From the NCBI RefSeq assembly GCF_011405515.1, contig NZ_AP022671.1, positions 1,426,001 to 1,490,000 on the forward strand: a DNA stretch of 64,000 nucleotides, in the 5' to 3' direction. The position numbers and the translations under genes are program-made. Every line of letters starts with the position of its first letter. Position 1 is the stretch's first letter. Positions 1 through 7,999 of the stretch are shown piece by piece. The notes under the pieces are model-generated. The model saw only the letters and a program-made list of their open reading frames with translations. It did not search any database and was not told the origin of the DNA. The DNA is from Nitrospira sp. KM1 (GTDB taxonomy: Bacteria; Nitrospirota; Nitrospiria; Nitrospirales; Nitrospiraceae).

Positions 1-735
1 CCGTTCGTTGCCGCCTCCCACGTTATACACGCTCCCGGCCTCTCCATACATCAGTACGTGCTCGATTGCTGCGCAATGGTCTTGCACGGCCAACCAATCC
101 CGACGCTGGCGGCCGTCTCCGTACAACGGCAGGGGTTGGTCCTCGATGGCGTTCGTCACGAAGAGAGGTATGAATTTCTCTGGATACTGGTTCGGACCGT
201 AGGTATTGCTCCCTCGTGTCACCATGACGGGGAATCGATATGTCGTCCAGTAGCTCAAGACGAGCAGTTCCCCCCCTGCCTTGCTGGCCGAATACGGACT
301 TCGTGGCGCGAGACGGTCCTCCTCGGTGGAGGATCCTTCTTCCACACTGCCATAAACCTCGTCGGTGCTGACTTGCAAGAACCTCTTGACCCCTGCCCGT
401 CTGGCTTCTTCGAGCAAAATCCCCGTTCCGACGACATCGGTGGACGCAAAGACGCCTGGATCAAGAATTGATCGGTCGACATGTGTTTCAGCAGCGCAAT
501 TGATGATTCCCTCGATCTTATGATCACGAATCAACGATTCGATGAGCTGCCGATCACAAATGTCCCCGTGAACAAACCGGTACCGCGAGTCATGTTCGAG
601 GTCTTTGACATTCAACAGATTGCCTGAATACTTGAGGGCATCCACATTCACCACCGAATGACCGCCCCGCGTGACGAGGCGCCTGACCAGATGCGACCCG
701 ATGAATCCCGCTCCCCCGGTAACTAGAATATTCAT
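1..735 (-). CDS. rfbB: dTDP-glucose 4,6-dehydratase RfbB/RmlB, partial (C-terminus beyond left edge)
   Basis: Converts dTDP-glucose to dTDP-4-keto-6-deoxyglucose, the second step of dTDP-L-rhamnose synthesis in the cytoplasm. Only the first 245 codons lie in the window and the frame stays open to base 1. The translation starts with a Rossmann motif (TGGAGFIG, residues 6-13), has the catalytic T124-D125-E126 inside STDEVYG, and has the Y148-x3-K152 pair of extended short-chain dehydrogenases. These are the residues expected of true RmlB, unlike the TSE version in the related gene at 28778. The ATG at 735 follows the rfbA stop by three bases, so the pair is surely co-transcribed. rmlC and rmlD would be expected further left. 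Confidence 0.94.
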   Translation of the reverse strand, partial: MNILVTGGAGFIGSHLVRRLVTRGGHSVVNVDALKYSGNLLNVKDLEHDSRYRFVHGDICDRQLIESLIRDHKIEGIINCAAETHVDRSILDPGVFASTDVVGTGILLEEARRAGVKRFLQVSTDEVYGSVEEGSSTEEDRLAPRSPYSASKAGGELLVLSYWTTYRFPVMVTRGSNTYGPNQYPEKFIPLFVTNAIEDQPLPLYGDGRQRRDWLAVQDHCAAIEHVLMYGEAGSVYNVGGGNER

Positions 736-738
736 CTT

Positions 739-1470
739 TCACTCTTTCTTATTGGCACCCGTTCGACTGACCAGCTGGTTGGCAAGATGAAGTGACTCGA
801 TGGTTCCTGCGTCCGTCCACCATCCCTCAAGCACGTCCCAGGTCAACGTTCCGGATGCGATGTACGCATTGTTGACATCCGTGATCTCAAGCTCGCCTCG
901 TCCGGAGGGCTTGAGGGTCTTGATAATGTCGAATACGCGCGCATCATAGAAATACATGCCCGTCACGGCAAAGGAGGACCGGGGGTTCGCCGGCTTCTCC
1001 TCAATCTTGAGGACGCGATCGCCTTCCAGAATCGGCACACCGAATCGCTGCGGGTCCTTGACTTCCTTGAGCAGAATTTTCGCCCCATGGCTCTGCTTGC
1101 GAAACGCTTCGGCGGCCGAGGCAATATTGCCTTCGATGATATTGTCTCCGAGTATGACGCAGACGGGCTCACCGTCTGCAAAGTGTTCCGCCAATCGCAG
1201 CGCATCGGCGATGCCTCCCTCGCCCTCCTGATAGGTATAGTTCAGCCGTTTGAGCCGGAATTCCTTTCCATTGCCCAGCAGTTTCAGGAAATCCCCTGCG
1301 CTGTTGCCTCCGGTGACCAGCATGATTTCCTCGATGCCGGCGTTGGCCAGGGCTTGAATGGGATAGTAAATCATCGGCCGGTCGTAGACCGGAAGAAGAT
1401 GCTTGTTCGTGACTTTCGTGAGTGGGAGCAGCCTCGTTCCAAGGCCGCCGGCAAGTACGACACCTTTCAT
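739..1470 (-). CDS. rfbA: Glucose-1-phosphate thymidylyltransferase RfbA/RmlA (short form)
   Basis: Makes dTDP-glucose from dTTP and glucose-1-phosphate, the first step of dTDP-rhamnose synthesis. The 243-residue product begins MKGVVLAGGLGTRLLPLTKV, the nucleotidyltransferase signature G-G-x-G-T-R-L plus the downstream Lys. It also contains GDNI near residue 108 and a WTDAGT motif near the C-terminus. It is about 50 residues shorter than enterobacterial RmlA, which matches the shorter RmlA form found in some bacteria and archaea. The ATG at 1470 has an AAGAGG-type ribosome site about 11 bases upstream. The 147-bp gap before it (1471-1617) is the largest in this end of the cluster and could hold an internal promoter (TACAAT-like -10), but the -35 match is poor. 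Confidence 0.92.
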   Translation of the reverse strand: MKGVVLAGGLGTRLLPLTKVTNKHLLPVYDRPMIYYPIQALANAGIEEIMLVTGGNSAGDFLKLLGNGKEFRLKRLNYTYQEGEGGIADALRLAEHFADGEPVCVILGDNIIEGNIASAAEAFRKQSHGAKILLKEVKDPQRFGVPILEGDRVLKIEEKPANPRSSFAVTGMYFYDARVFDIIKTLKPSGRGELEITDVNNAYIASGTLTWDVLEGWWTDAGTIESLHLANQLVSRTGANKKE

Positions 1471-1617
1471 GGTTGTCCTCTTTTCTCCGGATGACGCTCA
1501 TCGGCAACTGCCGCTCGAGTAATTCCTTCATTGTATGATAACGAGTCCGGCATTCGAACGGAATTATGCTTCTCTGCGACGTCCGAGGACGACGGGCGGG
1601 CGAGGTGCCTTTGGAAA

Positions 1618-3513
1618 TCAGCCCCCGGTTTGTATCATCGGCGAATAGGTCGGGATCGCCTCCTGAAGGAGGCGAATCACTTCTTCGTCGTCCGTATGTT
1701 CGAGCGTGGCTTCCAGACGTGCAATAAGATGATCGAGGGTATCCGCGCCGGTCGTCCGGCGGCTCACCGCACGGCGAATCTTCTCGTGAGACGTCGGTTC
1801 GACCGACTCCTCCTCTTCAAAGAGTTCCTCGAACAATTTTTCACCTGGACGCAGGCCGGTATAGACGATCGGGATGTCCGCCTCTGGGACGAGTCCGGAA
1901 AGGACGATCATGTTCTTGGCAAGATCCGCAACTTTAATCTGTTCCCCCATATCGAGCACAAAGACGTCTCCGCCCTGGCCGAGAAGACTGGCCTGCAGGA
2001 CGAGTTGCACGGCTTCGGGGATGGTCATAAAAAATCGCGTGATGTCCGGATGCGTGACGGTCACCGGACCTCCGGTTCTGATCTGTTCGGCGAACAGCGG
2101 AACGACGCTGCCATTGCTTCCCAGTACATTGCCGAACCGCACGACGGTACATTTCGTTTTCCCGCGTCGGTTGATCATCTGAATAAACTCTTCGGCAACC
2201 CTCTTCGTCGCGCCCATGACGCTCGTCGGGTTCACGGCCTTATCGGTCGAAATAAGGATAAAACGATCGACATGGCCGGCTAATGCGGCTTCAGCCACCG
2301 TCCGGGTCCCCATGACATTGTTCCTCACGGCCTCTTTGGGGTTCAGCTCCATCAACGGTACATGTTTGTGGGCCGCGGCATGGAAAACCAGTTCGGGACG
2401 AGTATGATCAAAAACCTCGGCGACCCGTTCTGGCACGGTGACATCACCGACGATGGACAAGAGCGGTAGACGGGGAAACCGCTTGCGGAGTTCGAGGTCG
2501 AGCGCATGCAGGCTATTCTCGTACCTGTCGAAGAGGATAAGCAGCGCCGGCCTATATTCGGCAATTTGCCGGCACAATTCCGACCCAATCGAACCTCCGG
2601 CCCCCGTGACCAAGACCCTCTTGCCGTCGAGCAACGGATGAAGTTCCTGGCGGTCGGTCTGCACGGGCTCACGCTGCAGGAGATCTTCGAGACTCATCGG
2701 CCGGACCTGCCTGAGCGCGGCCGGATCGGCTAAGAGCTGTTTGACACTGGGAAGGATCTTGATGGGAACTTTGCACCCCTCGGAAGCTGCGAGAATGCGT
2801 CGTTTGAGGGCATTCGATGCGGAAGGGATCGCGACAATGATCTCGTGAACGACCAGCCCTCTCGTCAGATCGGAAATATCTTCGATCCCGCCCGCCACAG
2901 GCACTCCATGAATCCTCATGGAGCGCTTCACGGGGTCATCGTCGACCATGCCGACCGGCCGGTAATGGTAGCGGGCGTCACTCAGCATGTCGCGTACCAG
3001 CAATTCCCCGGCATTCCCCGCACCAACGACCAGCACACGGCGGACGGAATGACTCAAGACTTGGGCCCATTCACGGAACCATCGGACAGCCAAACGGATT
3101 CCGGCCAGATACAAGGCACCCAGCAGACCGGTGAGAATGATGACGGATCTCGGATAGGCCACCAATCCCAGCAGGAGATGCAGCACACCAAACAGGACCA
3201 CGGCGCTCGCCACCGACGCCCATAAGATTCGACCCAGATCGTGAAGTCCCACGTAGCGCCAGAGACCGTGCTGGATCCCGAATACGAAAAACCCGGAGCC
3301 GAAGATGAGCAACACGATCGGAAGCGTATTGACGAGCAGCCGCCCATATCCAGGCGGGATCTCCCCATCGAATCTCAATGCGAACGCGGAAAGATTCGCG
3401 GCAGCGATAAGCCCAAGCTGCACGATGAGAATCAGGATAGAGCGATAGCGGACGAGGACCGTTCCGTGACGATCGACGAACTGTCTGAACACTCTGATGA
3501 TCGTCTGACGCAT
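1618..3513 (-). CDS. FlaA1/WbpM-type membrane nucleotide-sugar 4,6-dehydratase
   Basis: Predicted to convert UDP-GlcNAc to a 4-keto-6-deoxy sugar, the precursor of UDP-QuiNAc or UDP-FucNAc. The 631-residue protein has four N-terminal membrane segments (about 25-47, 62-82, 94-118, 122-140). A first Rossmann-like domain (VGAGNAGE, 163-170) follows, then a second (LVTGAGGSIGSE, about 301-312), the catalytic STDK (422-425) and an S431-M433-K437 triad in place of the usual S-Y-K. This S-M-K triad and length are typical of the long WbpM/CapD/PglF subfamily. It sits with a WecA-type transferase and a WbpV-like reductase, the same trio that makes and primes FucNAc/QuiNAc O-antigens in Pseudomonas. 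The start ATG is 3 bases after the upstream stop. Confidence 0.9.
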   Translation of the reverse strand: MRQTIIRVFRQFVDRHGTVLVRYRSILILIVQLGLIAAANLSAFALRFDGEIPPGYGRLLVNTLPIVLLIFGSGFFVFGIQHGLWRYVGLHDLGRILWASVASAVVLFGVLHLLLGLVAYPRSVIILTGLLGALYLAGIRLAVRWFREWAQVLSHSVRRVLVVGAGNAGELLVRDMLSDARYHYRPVGMVDDDPVKRSMRIHGVPVAGGIEDISDLTRGLVVHEIIVAIPSASNALKRRILAASEGCKVPIKILPSVKQLLADPAALRQVRPMSLEDLLQREPVQTDRQELHPLLDGKRVLVTGAGGSIGSELCRQIAEYRPALLILFDRYENSLHALDLELRKRFPRLPLLSIVGDVTVPERVAEVFDHTRPELVFHAAAHKHVPLMELNPKEAVRNNVMGTRTVAEAALAGHVDRFILISTDKAVNPTSVMGATKRVAEEFIQMINRRGKTKCTVVRFGNVLGSNGSVVPLFAEQIRTGGPVTVTHPDITRFFMTIPEAVQLVLQASLLGQGGDVFVLDMGEQIKVADLAKNMIVLSGLVPEADIPIVYTGLRPGEKLFEELFEEEESVEPTSHEKIRRAVSRRTTGADTLDHLIARLEATLEHTDDEEVIRLLQEAIPTYSPMIQTGG

Positions 3514-3516
3514 GCG

Positions 3517-4779
3517 CTATGCGGACCTCATTGGCCCACACTGCCGGACCGGATAATACATCACGGTCAGTGCAAAAAGAACCCAGAATAGGATGGCCAG
3601 GGACCCGACAAACATTTGATCAAATTGGAGTCGAACAAAAAGTCCGATCATTCCGACCAACCCTCCCACCAACACGATTTGGGAGAGCAGATCGGTGGCC
3701 GACCTCAATTGCCGCGCCGTCGTGAGAACGGCAGCGGCATACAACCATAGGTACAGGGCGAGGCCGGGAATCCCCACATGCAGCGCATGATACAGAAGGA
3801 TGTTATGCGTACCCCTCTCCCTGACAGTCGCATGCCCGGCCGGAACAATCTCCTCCTCCTGGCCGTAGCGCATCATGAAACTGTTACCTCCATACCCAAT
3901 GCCGACGAGCCAATGCTTGGGGATTTCCGAGACCGTGAATGTCCAGATATCGAGCCGGTGTACGATGGTTGCCACCCCGGTCTTCACCGGAATAGTCGAG
4001 TCCGTTGGAGCAGCTTGTTCAATAGAAGACGTCTTGACCGCCAGGCCGATTGCCAAAACCCCGACGACGATGATCACGCTCGCCACAATCGTCACTCTAC
4101 TCATCAGGGAGGGTGCCAGCCACACGAGCACACCCATCTCCGCTACCAGTGCGACCACTCCCGCCCTCGATTGCGTGCTTAACAGGCAGCCGACGGCAAG
4201 AATCGATACGAGAGCGGCAATCCCCTTGACCCTCGAAGGGACGCGAAGTACAAGGACGGCCAACGAGTACGGAATCGTCATGATGAGAAATGTCGTGAGC
4301 CACACCTCGGAGGTAAAGAACGAGGTCGTGGCCGTCGGATCCATCGCCCTGAATTGCATCAACCCGAACAGTGCGATCAGTGGAATCGGGATGATGATCA
4401 ACCCCAACAGCCATTTTCGATACGGAGGCTGCCCCAAAAAATAGAGTGTCGCATAGAACACCACCATCCACTGCAGAAGCTTCCCGTATTCCTTGAAGCT
4501 GTACGGTGGAAAGGAGGCGAAGGGAATCGTCACACCGACCCACAGCACGAACGCCAGCAGGATATGGTCGAACGGCGTGGGTGAATAGAACAATTTCCGG
4601 TTCATCACGCACCATACGCCGAGCAGAGCCAAGAGAGCGATAAATCCGTTTCGTTCCAATACCAGGAGTTTCTTGTACGGCAAGACGGCGATATACACCA
4701 GAAGGACTGTGCGCACGACGGTGTCTCCGTGTCTCGCCCACCATGCTGAAGCCGTATTCAAATGAGACCGCTCCTCCAT
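3517..4779 (-). CDS. O-antigen ligase / polymerase family membrane protein (WaaL/Wzy-like)
   Basis: A 420-residue polytopic protein whose alternating hydrophobic segments and large periplasmic loop near the C-terminal third (about residues 265-330) are typical of the O-antigen ligase domain family (Wzy_C / RfaL). That loop contains a GIGYGGNSFM stretch and RGTHNILL with the conserved His used by this superfamily. It either polymerises undecaprenyl-linked repeats or transfers the chain to lipid A-core. Sequence alone does not separate the two, but a Wzx flippase is encoded in the same block, so a Wzy role is reasonable. It lies between the WecA-type and WbpM-type genes with gaps of 24 and 3 bases. 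No good ribosome site precedes the ATG at 4779. Confidence 0.85.
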   Translation of the reverse strand: MEERSHLNTASAWWARHGDTVVRTVLLVYIAVLPYKKLLVLERNGFIALLALLGVWCVMNRKLFYSPTPFDHILLAFVLWVGVTIPFASFPPYSFKEYGKLLQWMVVFYATLYFLGQPPYRKWLLGLIIIPIPLIALFGLMQFRAMDPTATTSFFTSEVWLTTFLIMTIPYSLAVLVLRVPSRVKGIAALVSILAVGCLLSTQSRAGVVALVAEMGVLVWLAPSLMSRVTIVASVIIVVGVLAIGLAVKTSSIEQAAPTDSTIPVKTGVATIVHRLDIWTFTVSEIPKHWLVGIGYGGNSFMMRYGQEEEIVPAGHATVRERGTHNILLYHALHVGIPGLALYLWLYAAAVLTTARQLRSATDLLSQIVLVGGLVGMIGLFVRLQFDQMFVGSLAILFWVLFALTVMYYPVRQCGPMRSA

Positions 4780-4803
4780 GGTGAAAAGTATACGGCCCAG
4801 CCG

Positions 4804-5850
4804 TCAGGCACGCTGCTCTGCCACCCGTATCGCGAGTGCGGACAGAACGAACAAGGCGGCCCATGCCGCCAATATTGCGACCTGCCAACGCTCGCCGGCA
4901 CGCTGATACACGAGCGCCAACAGCCCGCACAGCGCCATGAGGCCGTATTCGGCGCACACCGTCCGCCGGTGCCCCCATCCCATCAGAACGAGCCGCTGAT
5001 AATAGTGCTCCCGATGCGCGTGCCAAACCTTTTCCAGGCGCAGAGCGCGTTTGAACAGCGTCATGGTTGCATCCACGATAAATGGAGAAAACACCATGAG
5101 CGGTACCCATATGTCGAACACACGATCCTGACATCCCAAGACTGCCATCGAGCCGGCGAGAAAGCCCGACGGCACGCTCCCCACATCTCCCATGAAAATC
5201 TTTGCCGGTGGGAAATTATGAGCGAGGAACCCCCCCGCCGCGGCGGCCTGGACGACACACACCAGGAACATACCCTGATGACCGGCCATCCAACCCAAAT
5301 ACGCCAGCAGCGAAAACCCGAAGACCGTCATACCCCCGGCAAATCCGTCCATGCCGTCCATGAAGTTATACAAATTGGTCATCCAGAGAATAAACAGAAC
5401 CGTCATGATCGGCGCCATTGCTCCCAATTCGAACATGCCAACACCGGGCACGGTCACCGTGCGAATCGTGACACCGGCCACAAAGACGACGACACAGGCG
5501 GCCAAGGATTGGCATCCGAAGCGGATCGACACGGAGAGGCTTTTCCGATCATCGATAAACGAGATCAGGCTCAGGCCGGCCATCCCGGAGAGAATCCATG
5601 CGAGCTCGCGCGACAATCCTGCCGGCGACGTGACCTCATGACTTGGCATCAGAAACATGGAAACCAGTGCCGCAACACCGGCCACGGTGCTGACAACCAT
5701 CGCCACCCCGCCCGTACGGGGCGTGGGTTCCAGGTGGAGTGACCGTTCATTGGGGTGATCGAGGGAGGTGAAGAACGAGGATGGCCGAGCCAACAGACCG
5801 GTCATCCAGTACGAAAGCGCTCCCACCCCGGCAGCCAGCAGCATCCACAT
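4804..5850 (-). CDS. WecA/WbpL-type polyprenyl-phosphate HexNAc-1-phosphate transferase
   Basis: Starts the O-unit by moving a HexNAc-1-phosphate from a UDP-sugar to undecaprenyl phosphate on the cytoplasmic face of the inner membrane. The 348-residue protein is almost entirely hydrophobic and has the family's acidic motifs: FIDDRK (D100-D101), N159-x2-N162-F-M-D165-G-M-D168-G, a later FMGDVGS and an H-R-E-H motif that specifies the WecA subgroup. Length is normal. The ATG at 5850 overlaps the stop of the upstream epimerase by one base (TAATG). The pairing with a WbpV-like reductase suggests that it uses UDP-QuiNAc or UDP-FucNAc rather than plain UDP-GlcNAc. That substrate choice is an inference. 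Confidence 0.9.
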   Translation of the reverse strand: MWMLLAAGVGALSYWMTGLLARPSSFFTSLDHPNERSLHLEPTPRTGGVAMVVSTVAGVAALVSMFLMPSHEVTSPAGLSRELAWILSGMAGLSLISFIDDRKSLSVSIRFGCQSLAACVVVFVAGVTIRTVTVPGVGMFELGAMAPIMTVLFILWMTNLYNFMDGMDGFAGGMTVFGFSLLAYLGWMAGHQGMFLVCVVQAAAAGGFLAHNFPPAKIFMGDVGSVPSGFLAGSMAVLGCQDRVFDIWVPLMVFSPFIVDATMTLFKRALRLEKVWHAHREHYYQRLVLMGWGHRRTVCAEYGLMALCGLLALVYQRAGERWQVAILAAWAALFVLSALAIRVAEQRA

Positions 5851-6836
5851 TATGCCGAACTGTGCCTGTAGAACCGGACGATTTCCGGCACCGCGCTCTC
5901 GAACGTATGGTCGGGGCGATATCCGAGGTCCGTGATCATATTTTGGGGACTATACCATGCCTGACCGATGATCTTGTTCAGATTGGCGGATGAAACCGGC
6001 AAAGGTCTGTGCAAGAAACTCTGCAGTAGATCGCCGGCCCGCGCGGCGGCGGTGAGGCATGGTAGCGGTATCCGCCAGCGCGCGGGTCGCATGCCCAATC
6101 CCTTCCGTAGGAGATCGTATACTTCCGCCGTGGAATAGGGCCGACCATCGGTCATGACATACATCGATCGTGGTACCGCCGGGGCTCGCAAGACTGCCAG
6201 TATGCCCCGAACAAAATTCTTGACGTGCAGCATGCTGCGAACCGTCTTCAGCGGAGGAAGGGGCGGGAAACGGCCCGCATCGATCGCTGCGATCATACGG
6301 AAGAGGTTTCCCTTCTGCGTTGGACCGTACACCATCGGAAGGCGCAACGATACGGTTGTCATACCCGAGGAACTTCCATAGGAGGAAACGGCTTGCTCGG
6401 CCGCCCATTTGGATCGCGCATAGGGTGTGGCCGGGGCAGCCGGCGCTTCTTCGTTTACGCACGTCCCGGTGGTCTCGCCGAAGACTTTCACCGAACTGGC
6501 AAATACGAAACGGCGGGCGCCTCCCTCGCGCGCACCTGCAAGCACGCGTTGCGTTCCCTCGACATTGATGGACTGATAGTCCTCCTCAGACACGCCCCGA
6601 TCGTCGAAGGCATGTGCCTTCCCGGCAAGATGGATCACTGTCTCGCAGCCTTTCGCCGCCATCAACGTGCAGGATGAATCCCGAATATCGCCGGTCATGA
6701 CCTCGACCGAAGCGGAGAAGCCTGCAGAAGGAGGAGCATGCACCAGGGCCCGAACACGATACCCGGCGCGATGCAACTCATCGGTCAGCGCACGGCCGAG
6801 GAAACCTCCCGCCCCCGTCACGAGGGCCGTCGTCAT
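5850..6836 (-). CDS. NAD-dependent epimerase/reductase, WbpV-like
   Basis: An extended short-chain dehydrogenase of 328 residues with the N-terminal LVTGAGGFLGRAL cofactor motif, an SSVKVFGE segment and a Y-A-R-S-K motif (Y-x3-K) for catalysis. The pattern (HLAGKAH, then SSVKVFGE, then RLPMVYGP) resembles WbpV/WbjF enzymes that reduce or epimerise the 4-keto product of WbpM to give UDP-D-QuiNAc or UDP-D-FucNAc. Its neighbours are exactly the matching WecA/WbpL-type transferase and, two genes on, a WbpM-type dehydratase. The ATG overlaps the stop of the upstream glycosyltransferase (ATGA). A different hexose 4-epimerase activity cannot be excluded. Confidence 0.82.
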   Translation of the reverse strand: MTTALVTGAGGFLGRALTDELHRAGYRVRALVHAPPSAGFSASVEVMTGDIRDSSCTLMAAKGCETVIHLAGKAHAFDDRGVSEEDYQSINVEGTQRVLAGAREGGARRFVFASSVKVFGETTGTCVNEEAPAAPATPYARSKWAAEQAVSSYGSSSGMTTVSLRLPMVYGPTQKGNLFRMIAAIDAGRFPPLPPLKTVRSMLHVKNFVRGILAVLRAPAVPRSMYVMTDGRPYSTAEVYDLLRKGLGMRPARWRIPLPCLTAAARAGDLLQSFLHRPLPVSSANLNKIIGQAWYSPQNMITDLGYRPDHTFESAVPEIVRFYRHSSA

Positions 6837-7999
6837 GCCGCACCGGCGGCGGGCGGGGCGCTCGCCTGACTGTCGAGCAACTCACGATAGAGATTCAGCA
6901 TCGCGCCGGCGGCCTTCTCGACGGAAAAGTTGCGAATCACCGCTTCCCGACCGGCCAGTCCCATGGATACGCGCAAGGACGGGTCGCCGAGCAATGATTC
7001 AATCGCCGCAGCAAGTGCTGCTGGATCGCGGGGAGGAACGAGAAATCCGGTTACTCCGTGTTCAACGATCTGCCGAATCCCCGGCACATCCGCCGCGATC
7101 ACCGCCTTTCCGCTCGCCGACGCTTCCAGTAAAATCTTGGGCAGTCCTTCCCGGTAGGACGGCAGAACGACGATAGCAGCCGCTCCCAGTGTCTCAGGCA
7201 TATCGTCATGATGCCCCCACCATTCGACAACCCCGTCCTGCACCCACCGCCGAAGTTGATGCGGATCGATCGCAGCGGGATTATGTTCGTCGCACCGTCC
7301 GACGAGGACGTATCGGGCCGAGACACCGCGATCCTTCAACCGTCTCGCCGCCTCGACGAACTCTCCGATGCCTTTGTCCCACAACATCCGGGATGCAAGC
7401 ATGACGATTGCCGCCCCCTGCCCCGGAGCTTGGAGATCAAACGCCTTCGTATCGACGCCGGATCCTGGAATAATCCTGGTACGGTTTCGATTGACGACTC
7501 CGTTGTTGACCATCAGATCACGGTCCTCACGGTTTTGAAACACTACGACTGACCGGCTGAGTGAGAGCGCACCCTTGAGCATGAGGCGAAGCCCGTTTCG
7601 AAGGATCCGACCACGGCCATGTCGCTCGGTGAATGCATACCCAAGGCCGGCAAACGCGTTCACCACGCATGGCACGCCTGCCCACCAGGCCGCGAATGAT
7701 CCGTACAACATGGGCTTGAGCGCCACATGATGAACAATCGCAGGCCGTTCCCGTTTGTAGAGGCTGATGAGTTCGACGATCGACGCGAGTTCGGCTCCAA
7801 GGTTCCGACTCTTCCTGAGAAGACGGATGGGCAGCAGTGCGAACCCCTCTCGACGGATCCTGTCACCGTGATCCGTCACCCGCGTGGCGATGGAGACATC
7901 GAACCCCGATCGTGCCGCCAAGCGCGCCAGATCAAGACGATGCGACCAAAAATACCAATCTTCAGTGATGAGAAACAGCAGGCGAGGGAGTCGATCCAT
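6833..7999 (-). CDS. Family 4 glycosyltransferase
   Basis: Cytoplasmic retaining glycosyltransferase of 388 residues with a GT-B fold. The N-terminus (PRLLFLITEDWYFWSHR) is typical of the PglA/CapM-like GT4 group. The C-terminal domain shows an S-x3-REGLPK-x-LLEA segment, which contains the E-x7-E motif of the donor site. It ends with a proline- and alanine-rich tail. The ATG at 7999 lies inside the asparagine synthase gene, a 38-bp overlap. No later in-frame start would keep the first beta strand, so the overlap seems real. It probably adds one sugar of the Wzx/Wzy-type O-unit. Donor and linkage are unknown. Confidence 0.88.
   Translation of the reverse strand: MDRLPRLLFLITEDWYFWSHRLDLARLAARSGFDVSIATRVTDHGDRIRREGFALLPIRLLRKSRNLGAELASIVELISLYKRERPAIVHHVALKPMLYGSFAAWWAGVPCVVNAFAGLGYAFTERHGRGRILRNGLRLMLKGALSLSRSVVVFQNREDRDLMVNNGVVNRNRTRIIPGSGVDTKAFDLQAPGQGAAIVMLASRMLWDKGIGEFVEAARRLKDRGVSARYVLVGRCDEHNPAAIDPHQLRRWVQDGVVEWWGHHDDMPETLGAAAIVVLPSYREGLPKILLEASASGKAVIAADVPGIRQIVEHGVTGFLVPPRDPAALAAAIESLLGDPSLRVSMGLAGREAVIRNFSVEKAAGAMLNLYRELLDSQASAPPAAGAA

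Noticed and set aside
4762-5742. 326-codon open frame on the plus strand
   Set aside because: Antisense to the WecA-type transferase. His- and Gln-rich translation without hydrophobic segments or domains.
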